A stretch of DNA of 64,000 nt from Mycobacterium adipatum (GCF_001644575.1 NZ_CP015596.1:3782001-3846000); one strand, 5' to 3'; counted from the first letter of the stretch, positions 1 to 12,087 are shown. Notes: a model not told the origin generated them from the sequence alone. Numbers and translations: made by a program.

Positions 1-2
1 CC

Positions 3-1710
<1,708 letters not shown>

Positions 1711-1713
1711 CGG

Positions 1714-2928
1714 CTATCCCGAGGCCTGAGCCGTCGGCTCGTGCTCGGCGACCGCGTGCAGATAGCTCTCGACGTTGCGGCGGGTCTCGGCCAGCGAGTC
1801 GCCGCCGAACTTGAGCAACGCGGCCCGCGCCAGCACCAGCGCGACCATCGTCTCGACCACCACGCCGGCGGCCGGCACCGCGCACACATCCGAACGCTGG
1901 TGGATCGCCACCGCCTCGTCGCCGGTGGACATGTCCACGGTCGCCAGCGCGCGGGGCACCGTGGAGATCGGCTTCATCGCCGCGCGCACCCGCAGCGGCT
2001 GCCCGTTGGTCATCCCGCCTTCCAGGCCGCCGGCCCGGTTGGTGGAGCGGACGATGCCGTCGGGGCCCGGGTACATCTCGTCGTGGGCGACGCTGCCGCG
2101 ACGGCGCGCGGTCTCGAACCCGTCGCCGATCTCGACGCCCTTGATCGCCTGGATGCCCATCACCGCGGCGGCCAGCTGGCTGTCGAGCCGGTTGTCCCCG
2201 CTGGTGAACGAACCCAGTCCGATCGGCAGCCCGGTCACCACCACCTCGACGACGCCACCCAGGGTGTCGCCGTCCTTCTTGGCTGCCTCGATCTCGGTGA
2301 TCATGGCTTCCTCGGCGGTCTTGTCGAAGGCCCGCACCGGGCTGTCGTCGATGGCGGTCAGGTCCTGCGGCAGCGGGGACGGGCCGTCATAGGGTTTGGA
2401 CGCGCCGATGGAGATGACGTGGGAGATGACCTCGACACCGAGCGCCTGCTGCAGGAAGGCGCGCGCGACGGTGCCCGCGGCGACCCGGGCCGCGGTCTCG
2501 CGGGCGCTGGCCCGCTCCAGCACCGGCCGGGCGTCGTCGAAGCCGTACTTGAGCATGCCCGCGTAGTCGGCGTGCCCGGGGCGCGGGCGGGTGAGCGGCG
2601 CGTTGCGGGCGGCGTCGGCGTCGAGTTGGTCGGCGGGCACCGGGTCCGACGCCATCACGGTTTCCCACTTGGGCCACTCGGTGTTGCCGATCTCGATGGC
2701 GATGGGGCCGCCGAGGGTGCGGCCGTGACGCACCCCACCCAGCACGGTCACCTGGTCCTTCTCGAACTTCATCCGGGCGCCGCGGCCGTAGCCGAGCCGA
2801 CGGCGCTGCAACTGGGCCGCGATGTCGTCGGAGGTGACGGACACACCCGCGACCATGCCTTCGACCATCGCCACCAGCGCGCGGCCGTGAGATTCACCTG
2901 CGGTAGTCCATCGCAACACGGGTGACAT
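1714..2928 (-). CDS. aroC: Chorismate synthase
   Basis: AroC removes phosphate from EPSP to give chorismate, the branch point to aromatic amino acids, folate, menaquinone and mycobactin; it needs reduced FMN. It has 404 residues, the normal length. Signatures are GESHGRAL near the N-terminus, [12 protein letters not shown] near 43-54, and [14 protein letters not shown] in the middle. ATG at 2928 is used here, but the in-frame TTG four codons later would give the start used by M. tuberculosis AroF (MLRW-type). It is the first gene of aroC-aroK-aroB, and the spacer to the upstream peptidase gene is only 51 bp. Confidence 0.97.
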   Translation of the reverse strand: MSPVLRWTTAGESHGRALVAMVEGMVAGVSVTSDDIAAQLQRRRLGYGRGARMKFEKDQVTVLGGVRHGRTLGGPIAIEIGNTEWPKWETVMASDPVPADQLDADAARNAPLTRPRPGHADYAGMLKYGFDDARPVLERASARETAARVAAGTVARAFLQQALGVEVISHVISIGASKPYDGPSPLPQDLTAIDDSPVRAFDKTAEEAMITEIEAAKKDGDTLGGVVEVVVTGLPIGLGSFTSGDNRLDSQLAAAVMGIQAIKGVEIGDGFETARRRGSVAHDEMYPGPDGIVRSTNRAGGLEGGMTNGQPLRVRAAMKPISTVPRALATVDMSTGDEAVAIHQRSDVCAVPAAGVVVETMVALVLARAALLKFGGDSLAETRRNVESYLHAVAEHEPTAQASG

Positions 2929-2979
2929 TCTCCCATGCGGCCGGCGGTGCGACCGAATCCGTCGACCCTGCGCTCCGCA

Positions 2980-3399
2980 CTACCACCACGCCAGGGCGAC
3001 CGACGCCGCGCTGGCCGCACACATCGAGGGGCCGTGCGGCACGGTCGATCCGCGCCGCGCCACCGCGAGCACGACTCCGGCCAACCCGGTCAGCAGCACC
3101 GCGCCGATGGCGCCCAGCAGCCAGACGTGCACCCCGAACGTCCCGGTGAGTGCGCCGAGACCGACCGCGAGCTTCACATCGCCGGCACCGAGCGCGGCCG
3201 GGTCCATCAGGTGCACCACAAGATAGAGAACGCCGAGCGCGGCGGCGCCCAGCACGGCCGGGGTTCCGCGGCCGGCCAGCACGGCCACGACGAGGATCAC
3301 CGCGGCTCCGGGCAGGGTGAGCAGATTGGGCAGCCGGCGCTCGCGCAGGTCGTAGCCGCTCAGCATGATCAGCCATCCGGCGAGGACCAGCGCACCCAC
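2980..3399 (-). CDS. A24 family prepilin peptidase (orphan, single domain)
   Basis: This is a small polytopic membrane aspartyl protease of the type IV prepilin/FlaK class. The two catalytic aspartates are visible: D17 in the YDLRERRLPN loop and D74 in the GAGD motif. Hydrophobic segments fill most of the 139 residues. The N-terminal methyltransferase domain of bifunctional PilD enzymes is absent. The GTG start at 3399 lies 9 bp after the aroE stop, so it is probably co-transcribed with aroE. No pilin or secretion ATPase is nearby, so its substrates (Flp/tad pilins elsewhere in the genome are typical) are inferred. It corresponds to M. tuberculosis Rv2551c by position. Confidence 0.85.
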   Translation of the reverse strand: MGALVLAGWLIMLSGYDLRERRLPNLLTLPGAAVILVVAVLAGRGTPAVLGAAALGVLYLVVHLMDPAALGAGDVKLAVGLGALTGTFGVHVWLLGAIGAVLLTGLAGVVLAVARRGSTVPHGPSMCAASAASVALAWW

Positions 3400-3408
3400 C
3401 GTTTCAGG

Positions 3409-4215
3409 CTAAGAGCCCGGCAGTGCCTGCCTCATCACCTCTTTGGGCGCCGGCAGCCCGGTGAACTGCTCGACCTGCGCGATTGCCTGGTGCAGCAGCA
3501 TCTGCAACCCACTGATCACCCGGCCGCCACGCGCCTGCACCGCCGCCGCCAACGGTGTGGGCCACGGGTCATAGATCGCGTCCAGCAGCACCGGGACGCC
3601 GTCGATGGTGTGCGCATAGTCGGCCGCGATATCGGCGGGCAGCGTGCTGACCGCAACGTCCAGAGCGGTCACGGCCGTGCCGGGTTCGACCCAGCGGATG
3701 TCGATCCCGAGCCGACGACCCACATCCACCGTCGCCGCGGCCTTCTCCCGGTTGCGGGCGATGACCGCGATGTCGGTGACCCCGAGGGTGGCCAGCCCCG
3801 CCACCGCCGCCGGTGCGGTACCGCCCGATCCGAGGACGGCGCCGCGCCGCGGGGCGTCGAGCACGTCGACCAGCGCGCCGGCGACCCCGTCGATATCGGT
3901 GTTGTCGGCCCGCCATCCGGTCGCGGTGCGCACCAGGGTGTTCGCCGAGCCGACGAGCGCGGCGCGGTCGGTGCGCTCGGTGGCCACCTCCAGGGCGGCG
4001 AACTTGCCCGGTTTGGTCACCGACAGCCCGACCCATTCCGGTCCAAGACCGGCCACCAGCGCCGGCAACTGCTCGGCGGTGCACTCGATGCGGTCATAGG
4101 TCCACGACGTCAGGCCCAGCGCCCGGTAGGCCGCGAGGTGGATGTCCGGGGACCGGGAGTGCGAGATCGGTGATCCCAGGACCGCCGCGCGCCGAGCGGG
4201 ACCCCTATCTGGCAC
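3409..4215 (-). CDS. aroE: Shikimate dehydrogenase
   Basis: AroE reduces 3-dehydroshikimate to shikimate with NADPH. The shikimate-binding SPISHSRSP serines lie at the N-terminus. The catalytic lysine is in LSVTKPGKFAAL, the aspartate in DNTDIDG, and the Rossmann glycine motif is GSGGTAPAA. The open frame runs upstream to 4410, but that part is read through mltG in another frame and is not protein-like. A GTG at 4215 gives 268 residues, matching mycobacterial AroE, and overlaps the mltG end by 11 bp; GTG at 4227 is the alternative. It is co-transcribed with mltG-ruvX-alaS rather than with aroCKB. Confidence 0.93.
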   Translation of the reverse strand: MPDRGPARRAAVLGSPISHSRSPDIHLAAYRALGLTSWTYDRIECTAEQLPALVAGLGPEWVGLSVTKPGKFAALEVATERTDRAALVGSANTLVRTATGWRADNTDIDGVAGALVDVLDAPRRGAVLGSGGTAPAAVAGLATLGVTDIAVIARNREKAAATVDVGRRLGIDIRWVEPGTAVTALDVAVSTLPADIAADYAHTIDGVPVLLDAIYDPWPTPLAAAVQARGGRVISGLQMLLHQAIAQVEQFTGLPAPKEVMRQALPGS

Positions 4216-5449
4216 TGTCGAGGACACCGTTGTTCCTGGCCACTTCGATGCTCGCCAGGTGCTGCTCATAGTCGCGGGTGAACAGGGTCGTGCCCTGCAT
4301 GTCGATGGTGACGAAGTACAGCCAGTCCCCCGGTTCCGGGTTCTCCGCCGCGGCCAGGGCGGGTTGACCCGGCGAGCAGATCGGGGTCTTCGGAAGGCCC
4401 AGGGAGGCATAGGTGTTCCACGGGGTCACCCGGGCGCGATCACCGTCGGTGGTGGCGATCTCGGTGCGGTCCAGCGAGTAGTTGACCGTCGAGTCGAACT
4501 CCAGTTTGCGGTTCTCGGCGAGCCGGTTGAAGATCACCCGCGCCACCTTGGAGAAGTCCTGCGGCTTGGACTCGCGCTGCACCAGCGAGGCCACCACCAG
4601 GATCTCGTACGGTGACATCCCGGTGGTCTCGGCCGCGGCGAGCAATCCGTTCGCCTCGTACTGCGCGGCACTGGCGCCGATCAGCGACGCCAGGATCTGC
4701 TCGGCCGAACCCGACGGATTGACATTCCAGCTGCCCGGCGCGATCAGTCCCTCCAGGCGGCGGTGATCGTCGCCCATCGCGGTCGCCTCGGCCGTCGCCC
4801 AGCCGGGCACCGACAGCGCGCCAAGGTCGGCGGTACCGGCGGCCCGCTTGAGATCGTCGGCGGACACGCACGCCCGGGTGCCGTCCAGATCCACGCAGGA
4901 GGCATCCGAGATCAGCGACAGGATGCCCTTGGTGACGGCATCGGTCTTGACGTCCGCGACATCGTCGAGCTGGCGCCCCTCCGGGATCACCATCTGCCCG
5001 ACCCGGCTCGCCGGGTCGGCGAGCTTCTGCACCGCGCTCGACGCCGGGATCTCGGTGCGCACCTTGTAGAAGCCGGGCTGGATGGCGGCGATCGCCGGGT
5101 TGGCGGCCGCGGCCTCCACGAACGCCTTCGACGAGGACACCACGTTGCGTTCCTGCAGCGTCTGCCCGATCGCGGTGGTCGAATCCCCGCTGTGCACCTC
5201 GATCACCACATCGGCGGTGCCGTCGCCGGCGAAATCACTGCTGCCGCCGAACAGTCCGTGCCACAGCTTGGAGCCGACGAACACCGCCCCGATGACCACC
5301 ACGATCAGCGTCACCAGCGCGGCGACCGAGAAGACGCGGCGGCGCCGGGCCGTCCGCCGTTGCTGCGCCCGGGCGGCGCGGCTCAGCCGGCGGCGTGGTG
5401 GGCCGACCGCCTGCGGCTCGCTGCGCCCGGGACTCCAGTGATCACTCAT
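4205..5449 (-). CDS. mltG: Endolytic murein transglycosylase MltG (YceG family)
   Basis: MltG cleaves nascent glycan strands in the membrane and is thought to end peptidoglycan chain elongation. The protein has an Arg-rich cytoplasmic N-terminus, one transmembrane helix around residues 40-63, then a LysM-like and YceG catalytic region. The catalytic glutamate is in ASLVQRES, E293 in the numbering used here. ATG at 5449 follows AAGGG at a 6-nt spacing and gives 414 residues; a TTG two codons earlier is less likely. The start overlaps ruvX by 8 bp and the stop overlaps aroE. This mltG-ruvX adjacency is widespread in bacteria. Confidence 0.94.
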   Translation of the reverse strand: MSDHWSPGRSEPQAVGPPRRRLSRAARAQQRRTARRRRVFSVAALVTLIVVVIGAVFVGSKLWHGLFGGSSDFAGDGTADVVIEVHSGDSTTAIGQTLQERNVVSSSKAFVEAAAANPAIAAIQPGFYKVRTEIPASSAVQKLADPASRVGQMVIPEGRQLDDVADVKTDAVTKGILSLISDASCVDLDGTRACVSADDLKRAAGTADLGALSVPGWATAEATAMGDDHRRLEGLIAPGSWNVNPSGSAEQILASLIGASAAQYEANGLLAAAETTGMSPYEILVVASLVQRESKPQDFSKVARVIFNRLAENRKLEFDSTVNYSLDRTEIATTDGDRARVTPWNTYASLGLPKTPICSPGQPALAAAENPEPGDWLYFVTIDMQGTTLFTRDYEQHLASIEVARNNGVLDSAR

Positions 5450-5936
5450 CGACAACCCTTACCGCGGACCGGCGCTGGTCCAACCAGTTCTGCAGAATGC
5501 CCACTGCGGCAACCTGATCGACCATGGCCCGCTGATTCTTGGCCCGCACCCCGGCATCGCGCAGCGACCGCTGGGCGGTCACCGTGGTCAACCGTTCGTC
5601 GGCCAGCCGCACCGGCGTGGGTGCGATCCGGGCCGCCAGGGCATCGGCCAGTTCGACGGCGTCCTGCGCTGAGGAACCCGACCGGTTCGCCAGCGTGCGC
5701 GGCAGGCCGACGACGACCTCGACCGCTTCCAACTCTTCGGCGAGGCGCACCAGCCGGCGTAGGTGCCGGCCCGACCTGTCCCGCTGGACGGTTTCCAGCG
5801 GGGTGGCCAGAATCCCGTCCGGATCGCTACCGGCGACCCCGATGCGCACGGTGCCGACGTCGATGCCGAGCCGGCGTCCCCGGCCCGGATCATCGGGACC
5901 GGGCCTGTCCGGCAGGCGGTCGGCAGCGTCGGGCAC
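5442..5936 (-). CDS. ruvX: RuvX/YqgF putative Holliday junction resolvase
   Basis: This is an RNase H-fold nuclease of the YqgF family, linked in the literature to Holliday junction resolution and pre-16S rRNA 5' processing. The first acidic active-site residue is D26 in [13 protein letters not shown]. The DERLTTV and [14 protein letters not shown] segments carry the remaining family motifs. It has 164 residues, near the usual 140-170, with a short Pro/Asp-rich N-terminal extension. GTG at 5936 lies 3 bp after the alaS stop and the gene overlaps mltG by 8 bp, so alaS-ruvX-mltG-aroE forms one transcription unit. Confidence 0.93.
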   Translation of the reverse strand: MPDAADRLPDRPGPDDPGRGRRLGIDVGTVRIGVAGSDPDGILATPLETVQRDRSGRHLRRLVRLAEELEAVEVVVGLPRTLANRSGSSAQDAVELADALAARIAPTPVRLADERLTTVTAQRSLRDAGVRAKNQRAMVDQVAAVGILQNWLDQRRSAVRVVDE

Positions 5937-5939
5937 GGG

Positions 5940-8636
5940 TTAGCTCCGGGCGATCTCTGCGTGCAGCGCGGCCAATGCCGCGTCGATGCCCGCCGCCCCC
6001 TTACCCGAGCCCTGAGCCAGATCGGCCTTACCGCCCCCGCGGCCGTTGACCGCCGCGCCGAACGTCTTCACCAGATCGTTGGCGTTCAAACCAAGGTCCT
6101 GCGCGCTCTTGTTGACCGCGACCACGAACGGCACCGCGTCGTCCTCGCCGCCCGAATCGGCGATCAGGGCCACCACGGCCGGATCGGAGCCCAGCTTGCC
6201 GCGGATGTCGCCGACCAGGCTGCGCAGATCCGCCGCGGTGATCCCACCCGCCATCCGCTGCGCCACAAAACGCACCTTACCGACAAGCTGCGCACCGGCC
6301 GCGGCATTTGCGGCCGCGGCGCGCGCATTTGCCAGCCGCGCCTTGTCCAGTTCCTTCTCCGCGGCCCGCAGCCGTTCCACGAGGTTGGCAACGCGTGCCG
6401 GGACCTCGTCGGAGGGCACCTTCAGCGAGGACGCCAGGCCCGCCATCAGCGCGCGCTCCTTGGACAGATGCCGGAACGATTCCAATCCCACGTAGGCCTC
6501 GACACGGCGCACACCGGAGCCCACCGAGGATTCACCGAGCACGGTGACCGGGCCGATCTGTGCCGAGCTGCGCACGTGCGTGCCGCCGCACAACTCCAGG
6601 GAGAACGGTCCGCCGATCTCGACGACGCGCACCTCGTCGGGATAGTTCTCGCCGAACAGCGCCATGGCCCCCATGGCCTTGGCCTGTTCCAGACCGGTGT
6701 TGAAGGTGTGCACCGCGAAATCGGCCTGCACCGCCTCGTTGGCGACCTCTTCGATCTGTGCGCGTTGCTGATCCGACAGCGAGCCCTGCCAGTTGAAGTC
6801 GAAGCGCAGGTAGCCCGGCCGGTTCAGCGACCCCGCCTGGACCGCGTTGGGGCCCAGCACCTCTCGCAGCGCCGCGTGCACCATGTGGGTGCCGGAATGG
6901 CCTTGGGTCGCGCCGCGGCGCCACCTCTCGTCGACCTCGGCGGTGACCGTGTCGCCCTCGACGAACTCCCCGGACTCCACCGTGACACGGTGCGCCCATA
7001 GGGTTTTCGCAATCTTCTGCACATCGCCGACCGCGGCCTTGGCGGTTGCCGAGGCGCCGGTACCGGAGATGGAACCCTCGTCGGCGATCTGGCCGCCGGA
7101 TTCGGCGTAGAACGGGGTGCGGTCCAGGATCAACTCGACCTGCTGGCCGACAGCGGCCTCATGGGACACCACCGGAACCCGCTTGCCGTCGACGAAGATG
7201 CCGAGAATGCGCGCCTGCGAACTCAGCTCGTCGAAGCCGGTGAACTCGGTGGGCCCGGCGTCGACGAGTTCGCGGTAGGCCGACAGGTCGGCGTGGGCCT
7301 GCTTGCGGGCCGCGGCGTCGGCCTTGGCGCGTTGACGCTGTTCGGCCATCAGGGCGCGGAAGCCCGCTTCGTCCACGCTCAGGTCGGCCTCGGCCGCCAT
7401 CTCCAGGGTGAGCTCGATCGGGAAACCGTAGGTGTCGTGCAAGGTGAACGCGTCGCGCCCGGACAGCTTTTCGGCACCCGAGGCCTTGGTCGCGCGGGCC
7501 GCGTCGTCGAACAGCTTGGACCCGGAGACCAGGGTGCGGTTGAACGCGGTCTCCTCGGCGACCGCGATGCGCTGGATGCGGTCGAAGTCGGTGGCCAGTT
7601 CCGGGTAGGACGGGCTCATCGCATCACGGACGGTGACCATCAGCTCCGCCATGATCGGGTCGTCGACACCGAGCAGTTTGGCGGCGCGGATGATGCGGCG
7701 CAGCAGCCGGCGCAGCACATAACCGCGCCCCTCGTTGCCGGGGCTGACACCGTCGCCGATGATGATGGCCGCGGTCCTGCTGTGGTCGGCGATGATCCGG
7801 TAGCGCACATCGTCGTCGTGGACGCCCTGGCCGTAGCCGCGGGGTGCGATGCCGGCCACCAGGTCGATGGCCGGGCGCAGCAGGTCCGTCTCGTAGACGT
7901 TGTCGACGCCCTGCAGCAGGCACGCCACCCGCTCGACCCCCATACCGGTGTCGATGTTCTTGCGCGGCAGCGGCCCGAGAATCTCGAAGTCCTCCTTGGA
8001 GGTGCCCTCACCACGCTCGTTCTGCATGAAGACGAGATTCCAGATCTCGATGTAGCGGTCCTCGTTGGCTTCCGGGCCGCCCTCGATGCCGTACTGGGGC
8101 CCACGGTCGTAGTAGATCTCCGAGGAGGGCCCGCACGGACCGGGAATGCCCATCGACCAGTAGTTGTCGGCCATACCGCGGCGCTGGATGCGCTCCATCG
8201 GCAGTCCGGCCACCTCCTGCCAGTAGCCGATGGCCTCGTCGTCATCGAGATAGACGGTGGCCCAAAGCCGTTCGGGATCGAACCCGTATCCGCCGGCTTC
8301 CACCGGGTTGGTCAACAGCGTCCAGGCGTACTCGATGGCACCCTTCTTGAAGTAATCGCCGAAGCTGAAATTCCCGGCCATCTGGAAGAAGGTGTTGTGC
8401 CGGGTGGTGATGCCGACCTCTTCGATGTCCGGGGTGCGGATGCACTTCTGCACACTGACCGCGGTGTCATATGCCGGGGTGCGCGCCCCGAGGAAGAAGG
8501 GGACGAACTGCACCATGCCGGCGTTGACGAACAGCAGGTTGGGGTCATCGAGGATCACCGAGGCGCTGGGCACCTCGGTGTGTCCGGCCTTCACGAAATG
8601 ATCGAGGAAGCGTTTCCTGATCTCGTGTGTCTGCAC
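5940..8636 (-). CDS. alaS: Alanyl-tRNA synthetase
   Basis: AlaRS is a class II synthetase that charges tRNA-Ala. The 898 residues hold the aminoacylation core ([28 protein letters not shown]), the editing domain with zinc ligands GHSGTH and CGGTHV, and the C-Ala domain ending in [13 protein letters not shown]. The frame extends seven codons upstream to a TTG at 8657. The GTG at 8636 is chosen because AAAGGA lies 8 nt before it and the protein then begins [13 protein letters not shown], as in M. tuberculosis AlaS. It heads the alaS-ruvX-mltG-aroE unit. Confidence 0.98.
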   Translation of the reverse strand: MQTHEIRKRFLDHFVKAGHTEVPSASVILDDPNLLFVNAGMVQFVPFFLGARTPAYDTAVSVQKCIRTPDIEEVGITTRHNTFFQMAGNFSFGDYFKKGAIEYAWTLLTNPVEAGGYGFDPERLWATVYLDDDEAIGYWQEVAGLPMERIQRRGMADNYWSMGIPGPCGPSSEIYYDRGPQYGIEGGPEANEDRYIEIWNLVFMQNERGEGTSKEDFEILGPLPRKNIDTGMGVERVACLLQGVDNVYETDLLRPAIDLVAGIAPRGYGQGVHDDDVRYRIIADHSRTAAIIIGDGVSPGNEGRGYVLRRLLRRIIRAAKLLGVDDPIMAELMVTVRDAMSPSYPELATDFDRIQRIAVAEETAFNRTLVSGSKLFDDAARATKASGAEKLSGRDAFTLHDTYGFPIELTLEMAAEADLSVDEAGFRALMAEQRQRAKADAAARKQAHADLSAYRELVDAGPTEFTGFDELSSQARILGIFVDGKRVPVVSHEAAVGQQVELILDRTPFYAESGGQIADEGSISGTGASATAKAAVGDVQKIAKTLWAHRVTVESGEFVEGDTVTAEVDERWRRGATQGHSGTHMVHAALREVLGPNAVQAGSLNRPGYLRFDFNWQGSLSDQQRAQIEEVANEAVQADFAVHTFNTGLEQAKAMGAMALFGENYPDEVRVVEIGGPFSLELCGGTHVRSSAQIGPVTVLGESSVGSGVRRVEAYVGLESFRHLSKERALMAGLASSLKVPSDEVPARVANLVERLRAAEKELDKARLANARAAAANAAAGAQLVGKVRFVAQRMAGGITAADLRSLVGDIRGKLGSDPAVVALIADSGGEDDAVPFVVAVNKSAQDLGLNANDLVKTFGAAVNGRGGGKADLAQGSGKGAAGIDAALAALHAEIARS

Positions 8637-8699
8637 GTGCTGCTGTCCTTTGGTCAACCTGCGAATACTTTGACCGCACCACAGTACCGGTCGCCCCGC

Positions 8700-9101
8700 T
8701 CAGCCCGACACGAAGCTCAACCGCACCGATCGCCGCGGGTTGTCCCTGTTCAAGTCCACCAGCACGATGCTCTGCCAGGTTCCCAGCAACGGTTCGCCGG
8801 CACCCACCGGGACGGTGACCGACGGACAGACCAGCCCCGGGAGCACGTGATCGGCGCCGTGACCGGGTGAGCCGTGCGCATGCCGGTAGCGGTCATCGCG
8901 CGGCAACAGCCGCTCCAACGCGTCCAACAGGTCCTCATCGGAGCCCGCACCGGTCTCGATGACCGCGACGCCGGCGGTCGCATGCGGGACGAAGACATTG
9001 CAGAGCCCGTCTCCCTTGGCGGCGCAGAATTCGCGCACCTGCGCGGTCAGGTCGGTGATCCGGCGGCGCGACGTGTCCAGTTCGAGCACTGCGGTGTCCA
9101 C
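8700..9101 (-). CDS. YjbQ/UPF0047 family protein
   Basis: This is a 133-residue member of the YjbQ (UPF0047) family, small beta-rich proteins with weak thiamine-phosphate synthase activity in some bacteria; the real role is unsettled. Family marks are the N-terminal LELDTS strand, the HATAGVAVIE segment, the HGSPGHGADHVLPGLV histidine cluster that probably binds metal, and the C-terminal GTWQSIVLVDLN. The GTG at 9101 sits 7 nt after a TANNNT element, so the mRNA is probably leaderless. It corresponds to Rv2556c by position, 63 bp upstream of alaS. Confidence 0.88.
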   Translation of the reverse strand: MDTAVLELDTSRRRITDLTAQVREFCAAKGDGLCNVFVPHATAGVAVIETGAGSDEDLLDALERLLPRDDRYRHAHGSPGHGADHVLPGLVCPSVTVPVGAGEPLLGTWQSIVLVDLNRDNPRRSVRLSFVSG

Positions 9102-9108
9102 GGGTGCC

Positions 9109-9114
9109 AGCCTA
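9109..9114 (-). promoter_or_regulatory. Leaderless -10 element for the YjbQ gene
   Basis: On the minus strand TAGGCT (TANNNT) is followed by exactly 7 nt and then the GTG start at 9101. No Shine-Dalgarno sequence is present. This is the usual layout of mycobacterial leaderless promoters. Confidence 0.55.
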
Positions 9115-9218
9115 CGAAGCGCGCCGGCGAAACGCTTGTGCCGTGCGCGCGGCAGGAGGACAGTTGAGGTGACCGGTGGTGCCGCCGGGGCGCCGCCCTG
9201 TACCGAAGGGGGTGGATC

Positions 9219-9839
9219 GTGTACGCACGCTCTACCACTGTTCTGGCGCGTCCCGAATCGGTCGACGCCGGCATCGCGTACGTCCGCGACGAGGTCATGC
9301 CCGCGCTGACCGACCTCGCGGGCTGTATCGGCCTGTCACTGATGGTGGATCGGCAGACCGGCCGGTGCATCGCCACCAGCGCATGGCGTGACCTCGACGA
9401 CATGCGGGACAGCGCCGACGCGGCGGGCCGGCTGCGCACTCAGGCCGGCGAGCGCTTCGGCGGGCCGGTCACCGCCGAGGAATGGCAGATCGCGGTGCTG
9501 CACCGCGAGCACAGCTCCGACCCGGGCGCCTGGGTGCGGGCCACCTGGGTGACGGTGCCCCCCGAGCTCACCGAGGCCGGCATCGAGTACTACCGCAGCG
9601 CGGTGCTCCCGCAGATCGAACATCTGCCCGGATTCCGAAGCGCCAGTCTGCTCGTCGACACCGCGTCGGGACGGGCGGTGTCCTCGGTGTCGTTCGGCAG
9701 CCGGGAGGCGATGGAGCAGAACCGGGACTACGCGTCGACGCTGAAGGCCGAGTCGATCCGCGCCGCGGGGGCCAGCGCGGTGGACGAGGGCGAGTTCGAG
9801 CTCGTCATCGCCCACCTGCGGGTGCCGGAACTGGTCTGA
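9219..9839 (+). CDS. Duplicated ABM-like (ferredoxin-fold) domain protein, Rv2557/Rv2558 type
   Basis: This 206-residue protein has two similar halves, about 1-95 and 105-200. Each begins with an aromatic/Arg strand ([15 protein letters not shown]), a helix containing AGI-Y and a P-L/I helix, then a strand reading LMVD or LLVD followed by a Thr/Ser-Gly-Arg turn. That repeat is typical of antibiotic-biosynthesis-monooxygenase-like dimeric alpha-beta barrel domains. No catalytic residues are obvious and the function is unknown. GTG at 9219 is preceded by GAAGGGGG with a 6-nt spacer. In M. tuberculosis two tandem copies (Rv2557, Rv2558, starvation-associated) sit here; this window has one. Confidence 0.72.
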   Translation: MYARSTTVLARPESVDAGIAYVRDEVMPALTDLAGCIGLSLMVDRQTGRCIATSAWRDLDDMRDSADAAGRLRTQAGERFGGPVTAEEWQIAVLHREHSSDPGAWVRATWVTVPPELTEAGIEYYRSAVLPQIEHLPGFRSASLLVDTASGRAVSSVSFGSREAMEQNRDYASTLKAESIRAAGASAVDEGEFELVIAHLRVPELV

Positions 9840-9859
9840 GCCGGCGGGTCACGACCTGC

Positions 9860-11197
9860 CTAGCGCTTGCGCCGGATGATGGCCCGCAGCTTTTCCAGCC
9901 GGCTCGCGATCTCGCGCTCGGCGCCGTAGCCGGTGGGCCGATAATAGTCGACACCCACCAGCTCATCGGGTGGATACTGTTGGGCCGCAACGCCGCCCGG
10001 TGCATCGTGGGCGTACTTGTAGCCGACGGCGTTGCCCAGTTTCTCGGCACCGGAATAGTGCCCGTCACGCAGGTGCGCGGGCACCAGCCCGGCCTTGCCC
10101 GCCCGGATGTCGCCCATCGCCGCCCCCAGTGCGGTCGTCACGGCGTTGGACTTCGGCGCGGTCGCCAGGTGCACCGTCGCGTGCGCCAGCGTGAGCTGCG
10201 CTTCCGGCATGCCGATCAACGCGACGGTCTGCGCCGCGGCGACCGCGGTCGGCAACGCCATCGGGTCGGCAAGTCCGATGTCCTCGCTGGCCAGGATCAC
10301 CAGCCGGCGGGCCAAAAAGCGCGGGTCCTCCCCCGCGGTCAGCATCCGGGCCAGGTAGTGCAGCGCGGCGTCGACGTCCGAGCCGCGCACCGACTTGATG
10401 AAGGCGCTGATGACGTCGTAGTGCTGGTCGCCGTCACGGTCGTAGCGCACCGCGGCCTGATCCAGGGACTGCTCCACCACCTCGACGGTGATGGTTGCGC
10501 CCGCGCCGCCGGCGGTCTCGGCCGCCACCTCCAGCGCCGTCAGCGCCCGGCGGGCATCCCCGGCCGAGAGCTTGACCAGTAGTTCCAGCGCGTCGTCGTC
10601 GATCGCGACCGAGCCGCCGAGTCCCCGTTCGTCGGCGACAGCCCGTTGCAGCACAGCGCGGACGTCGTCGGCGCCCAGCGGCTGCAGCTGCAGGATCAGT
10701 GACCGGGACAGCAGCGGGGCCACCACCGAGAAGGACGGGTTCTCGGTGGTCGCGGCGACCAGCAGCACCACCCGGTTCTCCACGGCGGCCAGCAGCGCGT
10801 CCTGCTGAGTCTTGGAGAACCGGTGCACCTCGTCGATGAACAACACGGTCTGCTGGCCGCGGATGGCCGCGTGCCGGGCCGTCTCGATGACCGCACGGAC
10901 TTCCTTGACCCCGGCGGACAGCGCCGACAACGCCTCGAACCGGCGTCCGGTGGCGCCGGATATCAGCGAGGCCAGCGTGGTCTTACCGGTGCCCGGCGGT
11001 CCGTACAGAATGACGCTGGCCGCACCGGAACCTTCCACCAGACGGCGCAGCGGGGAACCGGGTTTGAGCAGATGCTGCTGGCCGACGACGTCGTCGAGGG
11101 TGGCCGGGCGCATCCGGACGGCCAGCGGGCTGGCGCCCGTCGGCATATCGGCAGCGGCGGGCGCATCGCCCGGCATGTCGAACAAGCTGTCGGCCAC
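9860..11197 (-). CDS. rarA: Replication-associated recombination protein A (RarA/MgsA)
   Basis: RarA is a clamp-loader-like AAA+ ATPase that acts at stalled replication forks. The Walker A motif GPPGTGKT is at residues 66-73, Walker B is [10 protein letters not shown] near 120, and sensor and Arg-finger regions follow. The C-terminal tetramerisation domain ends in a basic RRKR tail. The length of 445 residues is typical. The GTG at 11197 lies 6 nt after a TAGCGT box that overlaps the stop codon of the neighbouring DUF3097 gene. It equals Rv2559c by position. Confidence 0.96.
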   Translation of the reverse strand: MADSLFDMPGDAPAAADMPTGASPLAVRMRPATLDDVVGQQHLLKPGSPLRRLVEGSGAASVILYGPPGTGKTTLASLISGATGRRFEALSALSAGVKEVRAVIETARHAAIRGQQTVLFIDEVHRFSKTQQDALLAAVENRVVLLVAATTENPSFSVVAPLLSRSLILQLQPLGADDVRAVLQRAVADERGLGGSVAIDDDALELLVKLSAGDARRALTALEVAAETAGGAGATITVEVVEQSLDQAAVRYDRDGDQHYDVISAFIKSVRGSDVDAALHYLARMLTAGEDPRFLARRLVILASEDIGLADPMALPTAVAAAQTVALIGMPEAQLTLAHATVHLATAPKSNAVTTALGAAMGDIRAGKAGLVPAHLRDGHYSGAEKLGNAVGYKYAHDAPGGVAAQQYPPDELVGVDYYRPTGYGAEREIASRLEKLRAIIRRKR

Positions 11198-11203
11198 GCC
11201 TCA

Positions 11204-11209
11204 ACGCTA
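11204..11209 (-). promoter_or_regulatory. Leaderless -10 element for rarA
   Basis: TAGCGT on the minus strand, then 6 nt, then the rarA GTG at 11197, with no Shine-Dalgarno. The last three bases of the DUF3097 gene (11207-11209, TAG) lie inside this box, so rarA can be transcribed independently of the upstream gene. Confidence 0.55.
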
Positions 11210-12031
11210 GGCCGTGACGAAGTCGATGAGCTCCTCGACCCGCCCGATCAACGCCGGTTCCAGGTCGTTCCAGTCCCGCACCCGCCCCCGGATCCGCTGC
11301 CAGGCGCCGGCGATATCGGCCTGGGTGGCGTGCGGCCAGCCCAGCGCGTCGCAGATGCCGTGCTTCCACTCGATACCGCGCGGGATCACCGGCCACTGTG
11401 GCAAGCCCACCCGGGCGGGTTTGACGGCCTGCCAGATGTCGATATAGGGATGCCCGACCACCAGCGCGTGCCCGCCCGCCACCCGCGTCGCCTCGGCGGC
11501 GATCCGCGACTCCTTCGACCCGGCCACCAGATGGTCGACCAAGACGCCGAGGCGCCGCCCCGGGCCGGGCCTGAACTCGGCCACGATTGCCGCAAGATCA
11601 TCGACACCGCCCAGGTATTCCACGACGACGCCCTCGATGCGCAGGTCAGCGCCCCACACCTGCTCGACCAGCTCGGCGTCGTGGCGGCCCTCCACGTAGA
11701 TGCGGCTGGCGAGTGCGACCCTGGCCTTGGCACCGGACACCGCCACCGACCCCGACGCGGTGCGGGCGGGCGCGGCGGTCACCTTCGGCTTGACCAGGAT
11801 GACCGGCTTGCCCTCGACCAGGAAGCCGGGCCCCAGCGGGAACGACCGCACCCGGCGATTGCGGTCCTCCAGTTCGACCCGGCCGTTCTCGATGCGCACC
11901 ACCGCGCCGACGAAGCCGCTGGACGGATCCTCCACCACCAGACCCCGCTCGGCCGGGTGCTCGACGGAGCGGACCCGCGACGGGGTGTGTGGATTGCGGG
12001 CCAGGACATCGAAGCCGTATCGATCACTCAC
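11207..12031 (-). CDS. DUF3097 family protein
   Basis: This is an actinobacterial conserved protein of unknown function, 274 residues from the GTG at 12031 (reading SDRYGFDVLARNPHTPS after the initiator). The frame stays open upstream to 12088 but the extra 19 codons are not conserved-looking. A central TOPRIM-like pattern is visible: IYVEGRHDAELVEQVWG, then LGVLVDHLVAGSKE with acidic D-H-L, then HPYIDIWQAVKP. This suggests a nucleic-acid-acting fold, but that is inference. The gene is divergent from the 12100 gene, and both promoters look leaderless. Confidence 0.8.
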   Translation of the reverse strand: MSDRYGFDVLARNPHTPSRVRSVEHPAERGLVVEDPSSGFVGAVVRIENGRVELEDRNRRVRSFPLGPGFLVEGKPVILVKPKVTAAPARTASGSVAVSGAKARVALASRIYVEGRHDAELVEQVWGADLRIEGVVVEYLGGVDDLAAIVAEFRPGPGRRLGVLVDHLVAGSKESRIAAEATRVAGGHALVVGHPYIDIWQAVKPARVGLPQWPVIPRGIEWKHGICDALGWPHATQADIAGAWQRIRGRVRDWNDLEPALIGRVEELIDFVTA

Positions 12032-12038
12032 GCGGGCG

Positions 12039-12044
12039 ATCCTA
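12039..12044 (-). promoter_or_regulatory. Leaderless -10 element for the DUF3097 gene
   Basis: TAGGAT on the minus strand ends 7 nt before the GTG at 12031. No ribosome-binding site is visible, which supports the shorter start of the DUF3097 protein. Confidence 0.5.
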
Positions 12045-12087
12045 GGAACGGCGGTGCCGGAAACACCGTTGCGACATGCCCGCGTCA

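Noticed and set aside
4216..4410. Upstream extension of aroE by about 65 codons.
   Set aside because: It overlaps conserved mltG coding sequence in another frame, gives a non-protein-like composition, and would exceed the normal AroE length.
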